Below, in pieces: positions 44,285 to 53,241 of a stretch of 64,000 nt of DNA. Source of the stretch: Paracoccus sp. S3-43 (lineage in GTDB: Bacteria; Pseudomonadota; Alphaproteobacteria; Rhodobacterales; Rhodobacteraceae). Position 1 is the stretch's first letter, and the number at the start of each line of letters is the position of its first letter. The stretch covers positions 476,001-540,000 of the forward strand of contig NZ_CP119082.1 of the NCBI RefSeq assembly GCF_029027965.1. The letters are read 5' to 3'. The position numbers were made by a program, and so were the translations under genes. The notes beneath the pieces are model-generated. The model saw only the letters and a program-made list of their open reading frames with translations, ran no database searches and was not told where the DNA came from.

Positions 44285-44761
44285 ATGCCCCATGGACTTC
44301 TGCCCGCCGAAGCGGTCGAGCGCATCTGCGCGGAGCGTGGCGTCCGTCTGACCGCGCTTCGCCGCCTGGCCTTTCAGGTTCTGCTGGAAGCGGACGGTCC
44401 GGTGGGCGCCTATGATCTGCTGAAAACCCTGGCGCTGCGGCTGGGGCGTCCCCTGGCGCCTCCGACCGCCTATCGGGCTTTGGATTTCTTGCTGGAACAG
44501 GGCTTCGTGTCGCGGATCGAGACACGGAACGCCTTTGTTCCCTGCTCGCAACCGGGCGGCGGGCAGCGGAGCGTCTTCTTCCTGTGCAACCATTGCGGCG
44601 CGGCGGTCGAGACCAGTGCCGGGGCGATCGGCGACGCACTGGCGCAGCGCGCCGAGATGCTGGGCTTCCAGGTCGGCCGCCGGGTCGTCGAGGTCGAGGG
44701 AACCTGCGCCGATTGCCTGAAGGCCGACCTTGATGCACAGCAGGCCGGAAGCCGCGCATGA
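44285..44761 (+). CDS. zur: Zur, Fur-family zinc uptake regulator
   Basis: A 158-residue Fur-family repressor. The N-terminal winged helix is at about residues 10-85 (RLTALRRLAFQVLLEADGPVGAYDLL, TAYRALDFLLEQGFVSRIE). The structural zinc site is formed by two Cys pairs, CNHC and CADC. The split between Fur and Zur rests on context: zinc importers, CobW proteins and a box before each. It overlaps cobW by ATGA and heads a long plus-strand unit. Confidence 0.9.
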   Translation: MPHGLLPAEAVERICAERGVRLTALRRLAFQVLLEADGPVGAYDLLKTLALRLGRPLAPPTAYRALDFLLEQGFVSRIETRNAFVPCSQPGGGQRSVFFLCNHCGAAVETSAGAIGDALAQRAEMLGFQVGRRVVEVEGTCADCLKADLDAQQAGSRA

Positions 44762-45840
44762 CGCCGCATCCGCCCCAGGCCGTCCCCGTGACTGTCCCCG
44801 TGACCGTGCTGACCGGCTTTCTGGGCAGCGGCAAGACCACCGTCCTGAACCGGCTGCTGGACCATCCGTCCTTCGCGCGCACCGTGGTGATCATCAACGA
44901 ATTCGGCGATATCGGCCTGGATCACGAACTGGTCGTCGCCACCACCGAGACGATGATCCTGCTGCAATCGGGCTGCATGTGCTGCACCCTGCGCGGCGAT
45001 CTGCTGGAGACCCTGATCGACCTTGCCCAACGCAGCGAGGCGGGCGAGATGGCCTTCGAGCGGGTGGTGATCGAGACGACCGGCCTGGCCGATCCCGCGC
45101 CGATCCTTCACACGCTGATGACGGGCATCGAACTGTCCGGGCGCTTTGCCGTCGAGGGCGTGGTGGCGACCGTGGATGCGGCGCTTGGTGCCGCAACCTT
45201 GCAGGGCCACGAGGAAGCCCGCCGGCAGGTGGCGCTGGCGGATCTTGTGCTGCTGACCAAGACCGACCTGCCCCAGGCCGAGGAATCCCGCGTCCGCAGC
45301 GCCATCGCGGACCTGAATGCGGCGGCCCCGGTCAGAACCGTCCTTCATGGCGATGTCGACCCGGCCGTCCTGGTCGGCCTTGGACATTTCGAGACCGGGA
45401 TGGGGTGGCGACAGGCGCGGGACTGGCTGGCGCAGGATCGGGTTCCCGGCCCGCGATCGACAGGCACGGATGCGCCGACGCATCTGGAGAGGATCCGCTC
45501 GGTCGCCTGGACCATCGACCAGCCGGTCAACGGCACGGTGTTCGACATCTGGATGGACCTGCTGATGGCGCGGCGGGGCGAGGATCTGCTTCGCTTCAAG
45601 GGGCTGATCCATCTGGCCGACATGCCCTATCCCTTCGCGGTCCATGGCGTCCAGCACATCTTCCACCCGCCCGTTCCGTTGCAGGACTGGCGGGGCGACG
45701 ACCGGCGCACCAAGCTGGTTCTGATCGTCCGCGACTTCACCGACCCCGAGCTTCGAGAGCTTTTCTCGGCCCTGTCCAGTGTCAGGACCACCGCACATGC
45801 GCTGCCCCTCGGATACCTGTCCGAACAGGTGGCCCAATGA
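44758..45840 (+). CDS. CobW/COG0523 metal-chaperone GTPase (copy A)
   Basis: A 360-residue G3E GTPase: Walker A GFLGSGKTTV, the metal motif CxCC in SGCMCCTLRGDL, base-specificity region LTKTDLP, and a C-terminal CobW_C domain. COG0523 proteins use GTP to insert metal into client enzymes, and the Zur-controlled ones deliver zinc under shortage. It is translationally coupled to zur on one side and to the flavoprotein on the other. Confidence 0.92.
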   Translation: MTPHPPQAVPVTVPVTVLTGFLGSGKTTVLNRLLDHPSFARTVVIINEFGDIGLDHELVVATTETMILLQSGCMCCTLRGDLLETLIDLAQRSEAGEMAFERVVIETTGLADPAPILHTLMTGIELSGRFAVEGVVATVDAALGAATLQGHEEARRQVALADLVLLTKTDLPQAEESRVRSAIADLNAAAPVRTVLHGDVDPAVLVGLGHFETGMGWRQARDWLAQDRVPGPRSTGTDAPTHLERIRSVAWTIDQPVNGTVFDIWMDLLMARRGEDLLRFKGLIHLADMPYPFAVHGVQHIFHPPVPLQDWRGDDRRTKLVLIVRDFTDPELRELFSALSSVRTTAHALPLGYLSEQVAQ

Positions 45841-46988
45841 CCTTCGATGGAAAACGCCGGATCCCCGGCCATGTGCCGGATCATGTCACGGTGGCGATCG
45901 TGGGCGCCGGTCCCGCCGGGCTGGGCGTGGCGCGGGTCTTGCGCGATCTGGCCATCCCCGATGTCTGGGTGCTGGAACGCGGCCGGATCGGGCAGAGCTT
46001 CCTGCGCTGGCCCTCGGGCACGCGGCTGCTGACGCCGTCATTCCCCGGCAATGTCTTCGGCCTGACCGACCTGAACGCGATCAGCTATGACAGCTCGCCC
46101 GGCTGGTCGCTGAAGCGGGAACATCCCGATGGCGGCGCCTATGCCGGCTATCTGGAACAGGCCGCGCTGGCCTTCGGACTGAACGTCCAATGCGGCATCG
46201 ACGTGGCGGGGATTCGGCCCGAGGGCGAGGGCTTCATCCTTGAGACCGACCGGGGTGCAATCGCCGCGGATTTCGTGATCTGGGCGGGCGGGCAGTTCGG
46301 CACGCCCTCGGATGCGGGGATCATCGGCGCCGACCTTGGCCGGCATTATGCCACCATCGCCCGCTGGGCCGATGTGCCGGGCGATCCGGTCTTTGTCATC
46401 GGCGGCTATGAAAGCGGGGTGGATGCCGCCCTGGGGCTGGCCCGCGCGGGAAAGCGGGTGACGGTGCTGGGACGCGGCGCGCCCTGGGAGGATGCCGACA
46501 AGGATCCCGGCCGGGCGCTGTCGCCCTTCACCCGCCAGCGGCTCGATGCCGGGCTGAAGAAGGGCGCCGTCACCCTGGTGAAGGGGGCCGAGGTGATCGC
46601 GCTGGAACCCGAACCCGAGGGCATCCGCATCCTGTCGGGCGACGGGCGCAGCTGGCTGTCGGCCACGCCGCCGATCCTGGCCACCGGCTTTGCTAGCGGC
46701 ACGGCGCGGGTATCCGAGTGGTTCGATTATGCCGACAGCGGCTTGCCGCTGCTGACGGCCCAGGACGAATCCACCGCCCTGCCGGGGCTGTTCCTGGTCG
46801 GACCCGAGGTGTCCCATAACGGGCATCTGTTCTGCTTCATCTACAAGTTCCGCCAGCGTTTCGCCGTCGTCGCCCGCGCCATCGCCGGGCGGCTGGGGGC
46901 CGATACCGCCGCGCTGGAAACCTATCGGACCAACAACATGTATCTTGACGACCTGGCCTGTTGCGACGCCGACAAATGCCTTTGTTGA
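45837..46988 (+). CDS. FAD/NAD(P)-dependent oxidoreductase with Cys-rich tail
   Basis: A 383-residue flavoprotein with an N-terminal dinucleotide motif (VAIVGAGPAGLGVARVL), an inner motif (VFVIGGYESGVDAALGLA) and a C-terminal ATG-like ILATGF. It resembles flavin monooxygenase-like and NAD(P)-binding Rossmann proteins. The last residues, DDLACCDADKCLC, hold four Cys in ten positions and could bind metal. ATG 45837 overlaps cobW. Substrate unknown; the place in the zur operon suggests redox control of thiols or of a metal ligand. Confidence 0.8.
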   Translation: MTFDGKRRIPGHVPDHVTVAIVGAGPAGLGVARVLRDLAIPDVWVLERGRIGQSFLRWPSGTRLLTPSFPGNVFGLTDLNAISYDSSPGWSLKREHPDGGAYAGYLEQAALAFGLNVQCGIDVAGIRPEGEGFILETDRGAIAADFVIWAGGQFGTPSDAGIIGADLGRHYATIARWADVPGDPVFVIGGYESGVDAALGLARAGKRVTVLGRGAPWEDADKDPGRALSPFTRQRLDAGLKKGAVTLVKGAEVIALEPEPEGIRILSGDGRSWLSATPPILATGFASGTARVSEWFDYADSGLPLLTAQDESTALPGLFLVGPEVSHNGHLFCFIYKFRQRFAVVARAIAGRLGADTAALETYRTNNMYLDDLACCDADKCLC

Positions 46989-47033
46989 GGCGCCGCCGAT
47001 CCCCTTTCCTCCGGCATATCAGGCAGATCCGTG

Positions 47034-48392
47034 ATGACCCTTTTCCTGTTCAACAGCCTTGGCGGCGAAAAGCAGCCCTTCGTCCCGCTGAACCCGCGCG
47101 AGGTCCGCATGTATGTCTGCGGGCCGACGGTCTATGATTACGCCCATATCGGCAACGCGCGCCCGGCCGTCGTCTTCGACGTGCTGGCGCGTGTGCTGGA
47201 GCGGCGCTTCGGCCGCGTCCTCTATGCCCGCAACATCACCGACGTGGATGATAAGATCAACGCGGCGGCGGCCCAGGCGGGGCTGCCCATCGCGGCCATT
47301 TCGGCGCGCTTCACCGCCGCCTATCACGCCGACATGGCCGCGCTTGGCGTGCGCCCCCCGACCATCGAGCCGAAGGTCACGGACCATATCCCGCAGATCA
47401 TCGCCCTGATCGGGCGGCTGCTGGAGAAGGGCAACGCCTATCAGGCGCAGGGCCATGTGCTGTTCCATGTGCCGTCCTTTCCCGAATACGGGATGCTTTC
47501 GCGCCGCAAGCGGTCCGAGATGATCGCGGGCGCGCGGGTCGAGGTCGCGCCCTTCAAGCGCGATCCGGCGGATTTCGTGCTGTGGAAGCCCTCGGATGGG
47601 GCGCAGCCGGGATGGGACAGCCCCTGGGGCAGGGGGCGGCCCGGCTGGCATATCGAATGCTCGGCCATGATCGACCATCACCTGGGCAATCCCATCGACA
47701 TCCATGGCGGCGGGATCGACCTGCAATTCCCCCATCATGAAAACGAGATCGCCCAGGGCACCCGCGCCCGGTTCTGGCTGCACAACGGCTTTGTCACCGT
47801 GGACGGGCGCAAGATGTCGAAGTCGCTGGGCAATGTGCTGCTGATGCGCGACCTGCTGGACCAGGCGCCGGGCGAGGCGGTGCGCCTGGCGCTGCTGTCG
47901 GCGCATTACCGCCAGCCGCTGGGCTGGACCGACCAGACGCTGCCGCAGGCGGTCAGGACGCTGTCGCGGCTCTATTCCGCCATCGGCGAGGGGCCGGGCG
48001 ACGTCCGGCTCAGCGCCGACAGCCCGCTGCTGCAACGGTTCCGCGCCGCGTTGGAGGACGACCTGAACACCCCGGCGGCCCTGGCGGAACTGTTCGCCCT
48101 GGCCGAGGCGACCCGCAGGACGGATCTCGCTCTGCGGCCCCGCTATATCGCCGCCCTGGTCGAGGCCGGGGCGGAACTGGGCCTGCTGCAACAGACCGAG
48201 GAGGGATGGCGGGCCGCGCTGTCCGCCTGCATTCCGGCCGGGGGCGACCCCGGCGACATCGACGCGCTGCTTCAGGACCGCGCCGCAGCACGGGCGCGGG
48301 GCGACTTCGTCACCGCGGACCGGCTGCGCGACACGCTGCTGGATCTGGGCGTGCTGGTCGAGGACCAGCCGGCCGCGGAACGCAGCCTGTAA
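47034..48392 (+). CDS. cysS: Cysteinyl-tRNA synthetase, zinc-regulon copy
   Basis: Charges tRNA-Cys. The 452-residue protein has the class I signatures HIGN (YAHIGNARP) and KMSKS ([10 protein letters not shown]). The catalytic zinc ligands of the E. coli enzyme are kept: Cys29 (YVCGPT), Cys in HIECS, and His and Glu in FPHHENE. So it still needs zinc, and the likely purpose is a spare copy fed by the CobW chaperones. ATG 47034 is preferred over the GTG at 47031. Whether a second cysS exists elsewhere in the genome cannot be seen. Confidence 0.9.
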   Translation: MTLFLFNSLGGEKQPFVPLNPREVRMYVCGPTVYDYAHIGNARPAVVFDVLARVLERRFGRVLYARNITDVDDKINAAAAQAGLPIAAISARFTAAYHADMAALGVRPPTIEPKVTDHIPQIIALIGRLLEKGNAYQAQGHVLFHVPSFPEYGMLSRRKRSEMIAGARVEVAPFKRDPADFVLWKPSDGAQPGWDSPWGRGRPGWHIECSAMIDHHLGNPIDIHGGGIDLQFPHHENEIAQGTRARFWLHNGFVTVDGRKMSKSLGNVLLMRDLLDQAPGEAVRLALLSAHYRQPLGWTDQTLPQAVRTLSRLYSAIGEGPGDVRLSADSPLLQRFRAALEDDLNTPAALAELFALAEATRRTDLALRPRYIAALVEAGAELGLLQQTEEGWRAALSACIPAGGDPGDIDALLQDRAAARARGDFVTADRLRDTLLDLGVLVEDQPAAERSL

Positions 48393-48418
48393 AAACCGAC
48401 GCAACAGGGAAGACACGC

Positions 48419-48862
48419 ATGTTCAGCCATATCATCCTGGGCGCCCGTGACCTGGACCGGCAGACGGCCTTCTACGATGCCGTCCTGCCGCATCTGGGGC
48501 TTGTCCGCCAGCCGGCCGAACCCGATGGCGGCCCGGCGGGCAATTGCTGGACGCAGCCGGGCCGGGACTGGCCGCAATTCTGGGTGCAGCTGCCCTGGGA
48601 CGGGCGCCCGGCCACCTGCGGCAACGGAACGCAGGTCAGTTTCCGCGCCGAAACCCGCAAGGCCGTCGATGCCGCCTGGACCGCCGCCCTTGCCGCGGGC
48701 GGGCAGGACGAGGGCGCGCCGGGGCTGCGTCCCCATTACGCCCCCGACTATTACGGTGCCTATTGCCGCGACCCCGAGGGGAACAAGCTGTGCATCCTGC
48801 ACATGGACGCCTTCGCCCCACGGCCCCGGCCGCAGCCCGAAACGCCGGTTTCCGGCCTGTGA
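48419..48862 (+). CDS. VOC-family (glyoxalase-like) protein
   Basis: A 147-residue vicinal-oxygen-chelate protein (start FSHIILGARDLDRQTAFYDAVL; end GAYCRDPEGNKLCILHM). The family binds a divalent metal with His/Glu ligands; His4 and Glu near the end (PEGNK) are candidates. Substrate unknown. It lies 26 bases behind cysS in the zur-led run. The longer frame to 48206 lies in cysS. Confidence 0.85.
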   Translation: MFSHIILGARDLDRQTAFYDAVLPHLGLVRQPAEPDGGPAGNCWTQPGRDWPQFWVQLPWDGRPATCGNGTQVSFRAETRKAVDAAWTAALAAGGQDEGAPGLRPHYAPDYYGAYCRDPEGNKLCILHMDAFAPRPRPQPETPVSGL

Positions 48863-48875
48863 GACCGAGGGGAAG

Positions 48876-49919
48876 ATGACGTCGTCCGATCCAGTGGCCT
48901 CGGCAAAGGCGGCTTCGGGAAAGGCCGGGCCAGGACAGGAAAGGCCGGGCCTGGGCGCAACGGCCCTTTTCGTCGGCGCGATCGGTCTGGGTTCGGCCAT
49001 GGGCTGGCTGGATCCCGCAATCGGGGACAGGCTGTCGGGCGCCATCGATCCGGTCCTGACCGTTCTGGTCTCTCTGCTGTTCTTCGAGATCCGGCCGCAG
49101 GCCCTGGCCTTGGGATTCGGCAACCTGCGCTTCATGGCGCTGGCCTGGGCCGCCAATTTCCTGATCGTGCCGCTGATCGGCTGGGCCATCGCCTCGCTGT
49201 TCCTGTCCGGCCAGCCGCTGCTTTTCACGGGGCTGGTGATCTATTTCATGTCGCCCTGCACCGACTGGTTCCTGGGCTTCACCCGCATGGCGCGGGGCGA
49301 CACCGCGCTTGGCGCCGCGCTGATCCCGGTCAACCTGATCTCGCAGCTTCTGCTGTATCCGGTCTGGTTGTGGCTGTTCACCCGCCACAGCGGGATCGTG
49401 GATGCCGCCGCCATCCCCGACACGCTTCTGCGGTGGTTCCTTGTCCCCCTGCTGCTGGCGCAGGGACTGCGCTTCGGGCTGGAACGGCTGCTGCCCGCCC
49501 CGCTGTTCCACCGCGTCGCGCATGGGTCGGGGCAGGCGGTGCCGCCGGTGATCGCCGCGCTGATCCTGCTGATCTTTGCCGCCAATACCCGGATCATCGC
49601 CGATCACCTTGCCGCCTTCGGCACCATCCTGATCGCGGTCTTCCTGTTCTTCGTCGCCACCTTCCTGATGGGCGAGGCCGTGGCCCGGCTGGCCCGGCTG
49701 CCCTATCCGCAGCAGGCATTGCTGGCGATGACCACCGCCGCGCGCAATGCCCCCCTGATGCTGGCCGTGACCGCCGCGGCGATTCCCGGCCAGCCGCTGA
49801 TCCTGGCCGGGATCGCGATCGGGATGCTGGTGGAATTTCCCCATCTGGCGGCGCTGACCCAGATTCTGCTGCGCCGCAGCTCACGTCATCGAAAGGCTCG
49901 CCATGGCACGACGAAATGA
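48876..49919 (+). CDS. BASS/ACR3-type membrane permease
   Basis: A 347-residue membrane protein with about ten helices, of the bile acid:Na+ symporter superfamily. The stretch YFMSPCTDWFLGFTRMARGD corresponds to the conserved helix where ACR3 arsenite exporters have a functional Cys. NVN- and TTAARNAPL-like segments mark the second half. It may be an arsenite-type exporter or a carrier of an organic anion. Its place in a zinc operon, 13 bases after the VOC gene and overlapping cobW copy B, suggests a zinc-related ligand, which is inference. Confidence 0.72.
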   Translation: MTSSDPVASAKAASGKAGPGQERPGLGATALFVGAIGLGSAMGWLDPAIGDRLSGAIDPVLTVLVSLLFFEIRPQALALGFGNLRFMALAWAANFLIVPLIGWAIASLFLSGQPLLFTGLVIYFMSPCTDWFLGFTRMARGDTALGAALIPVNLISQLLLYPVWLWLFTRHSGIVDAAAIPDTLLRWFLVPLLLAQGLRFGLERLLPAPLFHRVAHGSGQAVPPVIAALILLIFAANTRIIADHLAAFGTILIAVFLFFVATFLMGEAVARLARLPYPQQALLAMTTAARNAPLMLAVTAAAIPGQPLILAGIAIGMLVEFPHLAALTQILLRRSSRHRKARHGTTK

Positions 49920-51006
49920 ACAATCCGCGATCCCGGTCTTTCTGCTGACCGGCTTTCTGGGCGCGGGCAAGACCACCCTGCTGAACCGCATCCTTGAAAA
50001 TCCGGCCTTTCGCGACACGGCGGTGATCATCAACGAATTCGGTCTGGTCCCGGTCGATCACGACCTGGTGCGAGAGGGCAGGGAGCACCCGGTGGTGACC
50101 ACCACCGGCTGCATCTGCTGCACCGTGGGCAGCGATCTGCGATCCTCGCTGGACGAGCTTCTGGTGATGCGGCGAAAGGGCGGCCTGCCGCCCTTTTCGC
50201 GCATCATCGTCGAGACGACCGGCCTTGCCGATCCGGCGCCCCTGATCAACAGCCTGATCCCCGGCGGCCTGCCCGCCCTGTCGCTTCGCGACCATGCGGT
50301 GGCGCGCGCCTTCCACCTGTCGGGGGTGATCACGGTCGTCGATGTCCAAGGGATCGGCGACGTGCTTGACGCCCATCCCGAAAGCCTGAAGCAGATCGCC
50401 TTTGCCGACCATGCCGTGCTGACCCGCACCGATCTGGCCCCGGCGGGCGACTGGCCCGCGCGGCTGGCCGCGATCAACCCCGCGCTGCGGATCCAGGATG
50501 CCGCCGCCCCGGATTTCGATATGGCGGCCCTGCTGGCGCCCGGCAGCTATTCCGCCTTTGGCAAGGGCGAGGGCGTGGCCGACTGGCTGGCGGCCGAGGG
50601 GACGCACGATCACGGCCATGGGGGCCATTTCCACAACCTCAACCGCCACGGCAACGTGCTGGCGATCCCGCTTCTGCGCGACGATCCGGTCGATGGGCGC
50701 GCCCTGCGGCAGCTCCTGGCGCGGCTGACCCAGACGCCGGGGAACGGCCTGCTGCGGATCAAGGGCCTGGTCGCGCTTCAGGACGATCCGTCGTCCCCGG
50801 CGGTCGTCCATGCCGTGCAGCACCGGCTTTATCCCATCGAGCGGCTGGATGGCTGGCCGAATGGCGAGGCGTCCAGCCGCCTGGTCCTGATCGGCACCAA
50901 CCTGGACGAGGACGCGCTTCGCCGCGAATTCGCCGCCCTATCGGGCAAGCCGCAACCGTTTCTGACCATGGCGTTCGAGGCGTTCAGGCGCGGCGCCGCA
51001 AGCTGA
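49903..51006 (+). CDS. CobW/COG0523 metal-chaperone GTPase (copy B)
   Basis: A 367-residue G3E GTPase: [13 protein letters not shown], CxCC in TGCICCTVGSDL, then a His-rich insertion (GTHDHGHGGHFHNLNRHGN, near residue 230) before the C-terminal domain. The His run is common in zinc-linked COG0523 members and may hold extra ions. It overlaps the permease gene by 17 bases and is followed by a thioredoxin-reductase-like gene. Confidence 0.92.
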   Translation: MARRNEQSAIPVFLLTGFLGAGKTTLLNRILENPAFRDTAVIINEFGLVPVDHDLVREGREHPVVTTTGCICCTVGSDLRSSLDELLVMRRKGGLPPFSRIIVETTGLADPAPLINSLIPGGLPALSLRDHAVARAFHLSGVITVVDVQGIGDVLDAHPESLKQIAFADHAVLTRTDLAPAGDWPARLAAINPALRIQDAAAPDFDMAALLAPGSYSAFGKGEGVADWLAAEGTHDHGHGGHFHNLNRHGNVLAIPLLRDDPVDGRALRQLLARLTQTPGNGLLRIKGLVALQDDPSSPAVVHAVQHRLYPIERLDGWPNGEASSRLVLIGTNLDEDALRREFAALSGKPQPFLTMAFEAFRRGAAS

Positions 51007-51025
51007 TACAAAGAAAGACGGACAC

Positions 51026-51907
51026 ATGAAACATGACGTTATCGTCGTCGGCGGCAGCTATGCCGGGATGGCCGCGGCCCTGCAACTCGTCCGCGCGCGG
51101 CGTTCGGTTCTGATCGTCGATGCGGGCCAGCGTCGCAACCGCTTTGCCAGCCATTCCCATGGCTTCCTTGGCCAGGACGGCGTGGACCCGGCCGTGATCT
51201 GGGACACGGCGCGTGAACAGTTGCTGCGCTATCCGACGCTGACCTGGGTCGAGGCGACCGCCACCAAGGCCGAGGGCCGGAAGGACGATTTCCATGTCGC
51301 CCTGGAAGACGGTGCCCGCCACGGGGGCAGGCGCCTGCTGTTCGCCACCGGCGTCCGCGACATCCTGCCCGACATTCCGGGGCTGGCGGAACGCTGGGGG
51401 AAAAGCGTGTTCCTTTGCCCCTATTGCCACGGCTACGAACTGGACCGGGGCCGGATCGGGGTGCTGGCGACCGGGCCGATGGCGCTGCATCAGGCGCAGT
51501 TTCTGCCCGAATGGGGCCAGGTCACGCTGTTCACCAATGGTGCGGTGACCCCCGATGCGGACGTGCTGGCCGATCTGGCGGCGCGCGGCGTCGGCGTCGA
51601 GGATACCCCCGTCGCGCGGCTGGAGGGCGAGGCCGAGGTGGTGCTGACCGACGGGCGGCGGCTGTCCTTCGCCGGGCTGTTCACCGCCGCCCGCAATGTC
51701 CCGGCGACGCCCCTGGCCGAAGACCTCGGCTGCGAGCAGGAGGAAACCCCCTTCGGCAGCCAGATCCGCACCGATGCGATGAAAGAGACCACGGTGCCCG
51801 GCGCCTTCGCCTGCGGCGATGCGGCGCGGGTGCCGCATTCCGTCTCGCTTGCGGTGGGGGACGGGGCCTGGGCCGGGGCGCAGCTGCATCGGTCGCTGGT
51901 GTTCTGA
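51026..51907 (+). CDS. Thioredoxin reductase-like flavoprotein
   Basis: A 293-residue NAD(P)H-dependent FAD protein with DVIVVGGSYAGMAAALQL at the N terminus, the redox pair CPYC (LCPYCHGYE) and the FAD end motif GAFACGDAAR. Compared with TrxR, the second dinucleotide motif is weak (IGVLATGP instead of GxGxxG), as in many TrxR-like proteins that use other donors. It lies 19 bases after cobW copy B and ends the zur-led unit before a strong terminator. It may keep zinc-site thiols reduced. Confidence 0.85.
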   Translation: MKHDVIVVGGSYAGMAAALQLVRARRSVLIVDAGQRRNRFASHSHGFLGQDGVDPAVIWDTAREQLLRYPTLTWVEATATKAEGRKDDFHVALEDGARHGGRRLLFATGVRDILPDIPGLAERWGKSVFLCPYCHGYELDRGRIGVLATGPMALHQAQFLPEWGQVTLFTNGAVTPDADVLADLAARGVGVEDTPVARLEGEAEVVLTDGRRLSFAGLFTAARNVPATPLAEDLGCEQEETPFGSQIRTDAMKETTVPGAFACGDAARVPHSVSLAVGDGAWAGAQLHRSLVF

Positions 51908-51911
51908 CTGA

Positions 51912-51944
51912 CGCGCCCCGGACATGGCGCATGTCCGGGGCGCG
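51912..51944. terminator. Perfect 15-bp hairpin between converging genes
   Basis: CGCGCCCCGGACATG pairs exactly with CATGTCCGGGGCGCG around a GCG loop, 4 bases after the flavoprotein stop and 6 bases from the dehydrogenase stop. It should end transcription from both sides. Confidence 0.85.
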
Positions 51945-51950
51945 GCGCGT

Positions 51951-53114
51951 TCAGGCCGGGACGATCTTGCCGGGCAGGCTGTTGACCCGCATCGTGTCCT
52001 GCGGCTGGTAATGGATGACCGAACGGATCGATTCACCCGCGTGCAGCAGATCGAAGGCGGTGTTGATCTGATCGTGCGTCATGTTGTGGGTGATATAGGG
52101 ATCGACGCTGAAATCGCCCCGCAACCATTCGTCCACCATGCCGGGCAGTTGGCTGCGCCCCCTGACGCCGCCAAAGGCCGAACCGCGCCAGACCCGGCCC
52201 GTGACAAGCTGGAAGGGACGGGTGGCGATCTCCTCGCCCGCGCCGGCGACGCCGATCACGGTGCATTCGCCCCAGCCCTTGTGGCAGGCTTCCAGGGCCG
52301 AGCGCATGACATTGACGTTGCCGATGCATTCGAAGGAATAGTCCACCCCGCCATTGGTCATGTCGACGATGACCTGATGGATCGGCTGCTGGAAATCCTT
52401 GGGGTCGATGCAGTCGGTCGCGCCCAGGCCGCGGGCCAGCGGGAACTTGTTGGGGTTGGTGTCGATGCCGATGATGCGGCTGGCGCCGACCATCTTCGCC
52501 CCCTGGATCACCGCCATGCCGACCGCGCCAAGGCCGAAGACCGCGACCGTGGAACCGGGCTGGACCTTGGCGGTGTTGCGCACCGCGCCCATGCCGGTCG
52601 GGATGGCGCAGCCCATGACGCTGGCCTTGGCCAAGGGCGCCTCGGTCGAGATCTTCGCCACCGAGATCTCGGGCAGCACCGTATATTCGCTGAAGGTGCT
52701 GGTGCCCATATAGTGGTGGATCATCTTGCCCTTGTAGGAAAAGCGCGAGGTGCCGTCGGGCATCACGCCGCGCCCCTGCGTTTCGCGGATGGTCTGGCAC
52801 AGGTTGGTCTTGCCGGACTTGATATAGGGGCAGTTCGGATCCTCGGGGATATACAGCGGGATGACATGATCGCCCGGCTTGACCGAGGTGACGCCCCGGC
52901 CGATTTCCTCGACGATGCCGACGCCCTCATGGCCCAGGATGGCCGGGAACAGCCCTTCGGGATCGGCGCCCGACAGGGTGAACATGTCGGTATGACACAG
53001 GCTGGTGGTAACGATGCGGACCAGAACCTCGCCGTCCTTGGGGCCTTCGAGGTCGATTTCCTCGATTTCTAGGGGGCGGTTCGGTTCCCATGCGATGGCG
53101 GCGCGGGTTTTCAT
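51951..53114 (-). CDS. Class III alcohol dehydrogenase-like protein with altered structural zinc site
   Basis: A 387-residue zinc-type dehydrogenase close to glutathione-dependent formaldehyde dehydrogenase (AdhC/FrmA). The catalytic zinc set is intact: Cys in SLCHTD, His in GHEGVG and Cys in MGCAIPTG. The NAD motif is GLGAVG. In the structural lobe, however, the usual four Cys (C-x2-C-x2-C-x7-C before and in SGKTNLC) read D, C, I, C here ([17 protein letters not shown]). So the second zinc cannot be held in the normal way. A Zur-type box lies 32 bases upstream. Start at 53114; the longer frame crosses the box. Confidence 0.88.
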   Translation of the reverse strand: MKTRAAIAWEPNRPLEIEEIDLEGPKDGEVLVRIVTTSLCHTDMFTLSGADPEGLFPAILGHEGVGIVEEIGRGVTSVKPGDHVIPLYIPEDPNCPYIKSGKTNLCQTIRETQGRGVMPDGTSRFSYKGKMIHHYMGTSTFSEYTVLPEISVAKISTEAPLAKASVMGCAIPTGMGAVRNTAKVQPGSTVAVFGLGAVGMAVIQGAKMVGASRIIGIDTNPNKFPLARGLGATDCIDPKDFQQPIHQVIVDMTNGGVDYSFECIGNVNVMRSALEACHKGWGECTVIGVAGAGEEIATRPFQLVTGRVWRGSAFGGVRGRSQLPGMVDEWLRGDFSVDPYITHNMTHDQINTAFDLLHAGESIRSVIHYQPQDTMRVNSLPGKIVPA

Positions 53115-53146
53115 CTTGGCAATCTCCTCAACTTGCGCTTGGTGAG

Positions 53147-53159
53147 GTAATGTTATTAC
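53147..53159 (-). promoter_or_regulatory. Zur-type box 4 (alcohol dehydrogenase)
   Basis: Reads GTAATAACATTAC on the minus strand, identical to box 3, 32 bases before the dehydrogenase start and 82 bases before the divergent GlxA gene. The AAC centre points to the dehydrogenase. Confidence 0.8.
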
Positions 53160-53241
53160 GTTCCCTCCGTCGCGGGAACGTCGCGGGGCAGTCGATTTCG
53201 GACAGAGTTCCCGACGCTCGGGCCAAAGGGGAAGACAGCCG

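Noticed and set aside
51020..51060. Possible Zur box at the start of the TrxR-like gene (ACATGACGTTATCG)
   Set aside because: It lies within the coding start and lacks the GTAAT/ATTAC arms.
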